A DNA stretch of 64,000 nt from Planctomycetaceae bacterium (GTDB lineage: Bacteria > Planctomycetota > Planctomycetia > Planctomycetales > Planctomycetaceae), in the NCBI GenBank assembly GCA_041398825.1, contig JAWKTX010000003.1, forward strand, positions 124,001-188,000, read 5' to 3'. Under the pieces are notes generated by a model. It did not search any database and was not told the DNA's origin. It saw nothing but the letters and a program-made list of their open reading frames with translations. This document shows, piece by piece, positions 61,047 to 64,000 of the stretch (positions are counted from its first letter, which is position 1; every line of letters begins with the position of its first letter). The translations under genes were made by a program, and so were the position numbers.

Positions 61047-63740
61047 ATGACAAACGCAAAAGCAATCTCGATTTTTGCCGCCGCATTATTGCTGCAGGGG
61101 ACGGCGATTGTCTCGGGGCAGGAAAAGGTCAACTACGAAGACCACGTGCGTCCGATCTTTCGAGACAAGTGTTTCAGTTGTCACAACACGAACAAGAAGT
61201 CAGCTGACCTTGACCTGACCACCTATACGTCCCTGATGACAGGTGGGGCGTCGGGAGCTGTGATCGAGCCTGGATCGTCGGACGGAAGTTATCTCTATGC
61301 GCTGATGTCCCATGTCAGCGAGCCTTACATGCCTCCGAATGCTGACCGGCTTCCGGATGCAACGCTGGATGTGGTCCGAAAATGGATCGAAGGTGGAGCG
61401 CCCGAGACATCTTCCAGCAAGGTCATGATCAAGAAACAAACAGTAAATCTAACTGTCGAGGTGTCTGCTGGAGTCCGTCCTGAAGGACCGGCACCGATGC
61501 CCGATGTGCTCAACCTTGAACCCGTTGTTCATACCGGCTCCACAACTGCCGTATCAGCAATTGCGACCAGCCCATGGGCGAAACTTGTCGCGGTAGCAGG
61601 TCAGAAACAGGTGATTCTTTATCACAGCGAGACCATGCAACCGTTGGGTGTTCTGCCATTCCCTGAAGGGCAGGCTCGTGTGCTGAAATTCAGCCGCAAC
61701 GGAGCATTGCTGCTCGCTGGTGGCGGGCATGGTGCAGCCCGTGGTCTGGCTGTCGTCTGGGACGTTCGAACTGGCGAACGCATGATGGAGGTTGGGGACG
61801 AGCTGGATGAGGTTCTGGCTGCAGACATCAGCGCTGATCAAACCCTGATTGCTCTCGGTGGTCCGCAGAAGATCGTTCGGGTCTACAATACCGGGACAAA
61901 AGAACTGGTCTACGAGATTGCCAAACACACCGACTGGATTTACTCCCTTGAGTTCAGCCCCGACAACGTACTGCTGGCAACATCGGATCGCAACGGTGGA
62001 TTGCATGTCTGGGAGTCTTACACCGGGCGTGAGTATCTGACACTCGCAGGACATACGGCTGCCGTCACGTCTGTATCCTGGCGTGGCGACGGAAATGTGC
62101 TGGCATCAGGCAGTGAAGATGGCACCATTCGCCTCTGGGAGATGGAAAACGGTGGCCAGATCAAGAACTGGGGCGCGCATGGCGGCGGAGTTTTCTCGAT
62201 TGAGTATACCCGAGATGGGCGTCTTGTTTCCTCGGGCAGAGATAAGGTCACTAAGCTTTGGGATGGAAACGGCGGCGCGCTTCGATCATTTGAGGCGTTC
62301 GCGGACCTGGCACTGCAGGCGACGCATTGCGACGAAACTGATCGTGTCGTGGCCGGAGACTGGACGGGCGAGATTCGAGTCTGGAACGCTGCAGACGGAA
62401 CTCGCCTTGGTCAGCTAAGCACAAATCCTCCGATGCTTGAACAAAGGGTTGCCGAAGCAGAAAGCCTCTTAGCACCTGCAGACGCTGCGATGAAGGCCGC
62501 CGCAGATGGTCAGGCTCTGGCGGCATCTACACTAAAAATGCAGCAGGAGAAGGTCGCTGCTGCACAGAAGACCCAGTCAGAAATCGAAAAACTTGTTGTT
62601 GATACGACTGCGGCTGTTCAGGAGCTTGAAAAGCAAGTCACTGCTGCGACCGCCGCTCAGACAACGCAGCAGGCTTTGGTCAGCTCACTGAAGAAGGCGA
62701 TCCCTGAGTTGAATGCGGCTGCGGTCAAAGCGGTGGAAGCATCTTCGACAATTCAGTCGGATGAGGAACTGAAGAAGATTGCTGGTCAGCTGCAGGCTCA
62801 GGTTGTGGCAAGAAATGCAAAGCTCTCCGAAACAGAAACGGCACTGGTTGCCACTACCGAAACGCTGGCAAAACTCAATGAATCGCTGGCAAAGACAAAG
62901 CAGTCATTGACCGATTATTCCACAAAAGCAACGGCGGCAAAAGCAGCAACGGAAAAGGAAGTTGCCGCAGTCGAACCATTGAACCAGGCACTGGCTTCAG
63001 CAGATGCAAATCTTGTTGCCGCCCAGTCAGAGGTCAATCGGGTCAATACGTTGATTGCTCGCTGGAAGAATTATGTTGCACTGCGGGATGAACTGGCAGC
63101 GTTAGAACTCGCGCGAAAGGAGAGAGACTCCAGGCAGCTGGCCGCCCTCGAAATCAAGGCCGTCATGGAAGAGAAGACAACCGAAGTCTCCTCAAACCAG
63201 TCTGCAGCAGAGAAAGCTCGCATGATGATGACTGCGGCGGAACAGACAATGAAGCAGAAGTTGGCGGAGATGGCAGAAGTCCAGAAACTTCTGGATGTCC
63301 AGCAGAAACAATTGGCCCAGCGAGAGATGGCACAACCCATGGTCGTCTCTGCCCTGAACCAGGCCAAGGCAGCGCTTGCGGTATTGGCTGAAGACGCAGA
63401 GATCAAGGCCTCTGCCGCAACACTGGAGAACATCGTCCAGCGTCAGGAAAAAGAGATTGTTGCTGATCGTGAACAGGTCGTCGCTATGACCCAGGCAGCA
63501 GCAAAGCTAAACGCAGAATCTGATGCTGCAGCGAAGGCAATGAGCGATGCTCAAATGCAAATGGTTGCTGCTCAGAAAATGGTGCAGCAACTGGAAGCAG
63601 AATCAGAGCCAATCAAGGTTCAGGTGCAGCAGGCAGAAGCTGAGCTTCAGGCTGTTGAGCTGACAGTTCAGAAAGCTGAAGAGGTTGTTGAAGCACGTCG
63701 AGAGCAGATTCGCCCTCAACTGCAACTGACGTCTCGATAG
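61047..63740 (+). CDS. PSCyt1 cytochrome c / WD40 / coiled-coil protein
   Basis: 897 residues from the ATG at 61047 (AAAGG upstream); earlier in-frame starts at 61020 and 61023 are possible, but this one gives a clean signal peptide (about 1-24). The PSCyt1 heme motif is CFSCH (C42, C45, H46) in RPIFRDKCFSCHNTNKKS, with the MPPNADRLPD block typical of the family. Residues about 155-470 form a WD40 propeller (WDVRTGERMMEV, HTDWIYSLEFSPDNVLLATS, HTAAVTSVSWRGDGNVLASG, LWEMENGG). From 470 to the end the protein is a long Ala/Glu/Lys/Gln coiled coil. It is the last gene of the block and is followed by a terminator. Confidence 0.92.
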   Translation: MTNAKAISIFAAALLLQGTAIVSGQEKVNYEDHVRPIFRDKCFSCHNTNKKSADLDLTTYTSLMTGGASGAVIEPGSSDGSYLYALMSHVSEPYMPPNADRLPDATLDVVRKWIEGGAPETSSSKVMIKKQTVNLTVEVSAGVRPEGPAPMPDVLNLEPVVHTGSTTAVSAIATSPWAKLVAVAGQKQVILYHSETMQPLGVLPFPEGQARVLKFSRNGALLLAGGGHGAARGLAVVWDVRTGERMMEVGDELDEVLAADISADQTLIALGGPQKIVRVYNTGTKELVYEIAKHTDWIYSLEFSPDNVLLATSDRNGGLHVWESYTGREYLTLAGHTAAVTSVSWRGDGNVLASGSEDGTIRLWEMENGGQIKNWGAHGGGVFSIEYTRDGRLVSSGRDKVTKLWDGNGGALRSFEAFADLALQATHCDETDRVVAGDWTGEIRVWNAADGTRLGQLSTNPPMLEQRVAEAESLLAPADAAMKAAADGQALAASTLKMQQEKVAAAQKTQSEIEKLVVDTTAAVQELEKQVTAATAAQTTQQALVSSLKKAIPELNAAAVKAVEASSTIQSDEELKKIAGQLQAQVVARNAKLSETETALVATTETLAKLNESLAKTKQSLTDYSTKATAAKAATEKEVAAVEPLNQALASADANLVAAQSEVNRVNTLIARWKNYVALRDELAALELARKERDSRQLAALEIKAVMEEKTTEVSSNQSAAEKARMMMTAAEQTMKQKLAEMAEVQKLLDVQQKQLAQREMAQPMVVSALNQAKAALAVLAEDAEIKASAATLENIVQRQEKEIVADREQVVAMTQAAAKLNAESDAAAKAMSDAQMQMVAAQKMVQQLEAESEPIKVQVQQAEAELQAVELTVQKAEEVVEARREQIRPQLQLTSR

Positions 63741-63767
63741 ACGCAACATCTTCGGGAAAAATGCACC

Positions 63768-63811
63768 GACCGACACTCTCCACCATGGTAGGGTGTCGGT
63801 CGCTGTTGTTT
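63768..63811 (+). terminator. Intrinsic terminator at the end of the cytochrome block
   Basis: GACCGACACTC (from 63768) pairs with GGGTGTCGGTC (to 63801), around a CCATGGTA-containing loop, followed by GCTGTTGTTTTA. It lies 28 bp past the stop of the PSCyt1-WD40 gene. Confidence 0.85.
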
Positions 63812-63966
63812 TAGCCGATAAAGTTTACCGGGACTGTGCAACCGGGCTGCGGCAGATTCTGCTGGTTTATTCTGGCGGCACTTTCCACTATCTGTTTTCA
63901 CGGGGCATTCGTTACTCTGCCACTTTGACGAACGAGAATTCTGCGACTTTGCACGGAAGCAAGACT

Positions 63967-64000
63967 ATGTCGCCCAATCTACAGTCCACAGGGATCCGCA
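63967..64000 (+). CDS. Possible start of a further gene, cut by the window edge
   Basis: An ATG at 63967 begins MSPNLQSTGIR and runs open to the edge; GGAAG lies about 12 nt upstream. Eleven codons are too few to judge. The 225 bp between it and the terminator hold no other candidate. Confidence 0.25.
   Translation, partial: MSPNLQSTGIR

Overview
The window looks like a chromosomal segment from a member of the Planctomycetota (Planctomycetales-type). The evidence is the gene content: a DUF1501 / PPC-domain / DUF1549-DUF1553 / PSCyt1-WD40 cytochrome block (54322-63740), a Tat-exported Gfo/Idh/MocA oxidoreductase, an MJ0042-like zinc-ribbon membrane protein, an N-terminal 'VEERCLLSG' motif on a giant secreted protein, GspE-derived proteins, lpxB (an LPS-type outer membrane) and an FHA/coiled-coil giant protein. 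I see no rRNA, tRNA, CRISPR array, prophage or intact insertion sequence. Most of the window is ordinary chromosome with short intergenic repeats.

Layout. 1-3110 (-): 5' part of a giant FHA + coiled-coil protein that runs off the left edge. 3651-7964 (+): a VanZ-like membrane protein and a secreted metzincin-like protease with six repeats. 8132-10525 (-): aldo/keto reductase and Tat-exported Gfo/Idh/MocA dehydrogenase. 10769-15963 (+): zinc-ribbon membrane protein, class II-like cytochrome c, a ClC transporter with CLC-F-like features, and tsaD. 16031-16813 (-): creatininase family. 17322-29641 (+): CorA-like channel, GT2 glycosyltransferase, rlmN, a phosphodiesterase, a GspE-like protein with all its ATPase boxes altered, an FGE-like protein, a CpdA-like phosphoesterase, and a GlcD-GlcE fusion coupled to GlcF. 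30218-32825 (+): DUF2459 protein and purH. 32998-34173 (-) lpxB is divergent from 34368-36329 (+), a c-heme-motif histidine kinase. 36561-39676 (-): DapA-like aldolase, a J-like/MshEN/transmembrane protein and an unknown protein. 39892-43974 (+): glucose/sorbosone dehydrogenase, then an ABC ATPase/permease/small-protein operon.

44101-51711 (-) is one tightly packed seven-gene operon read right to left: RDD, SpoIIM (DUF95), membrane protein, DUF4129, DUF4350, MoxR ATPase, DUF58. Most junctions are 4-bp ATGA overlaps. By family precedent it is a MoxR AAA+ chaperone with a von Willebrand-like partner and a membrane assembly of unknown job. Then come a VOC protein and a secreted lipase (-), and the planctomycete cytochrome block (+).

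The points most worth a second look are: (i) the GspE homologue with no recognisable catalytic residues, in the same window as a separate protein carrying the MshEN/GspE-N domain that it lacks; (ii) the fused GlcDE; (iii) the ClC with Asn at the position of the central Ser; (iv) a dispersed intergenic repeat present in two diverged copies, one with 11-bp inverted ends; (v) a 70-bp tandem duplication just upstream of purH. All functional statements are from reading the sequence and family knowledge; no searches were run.
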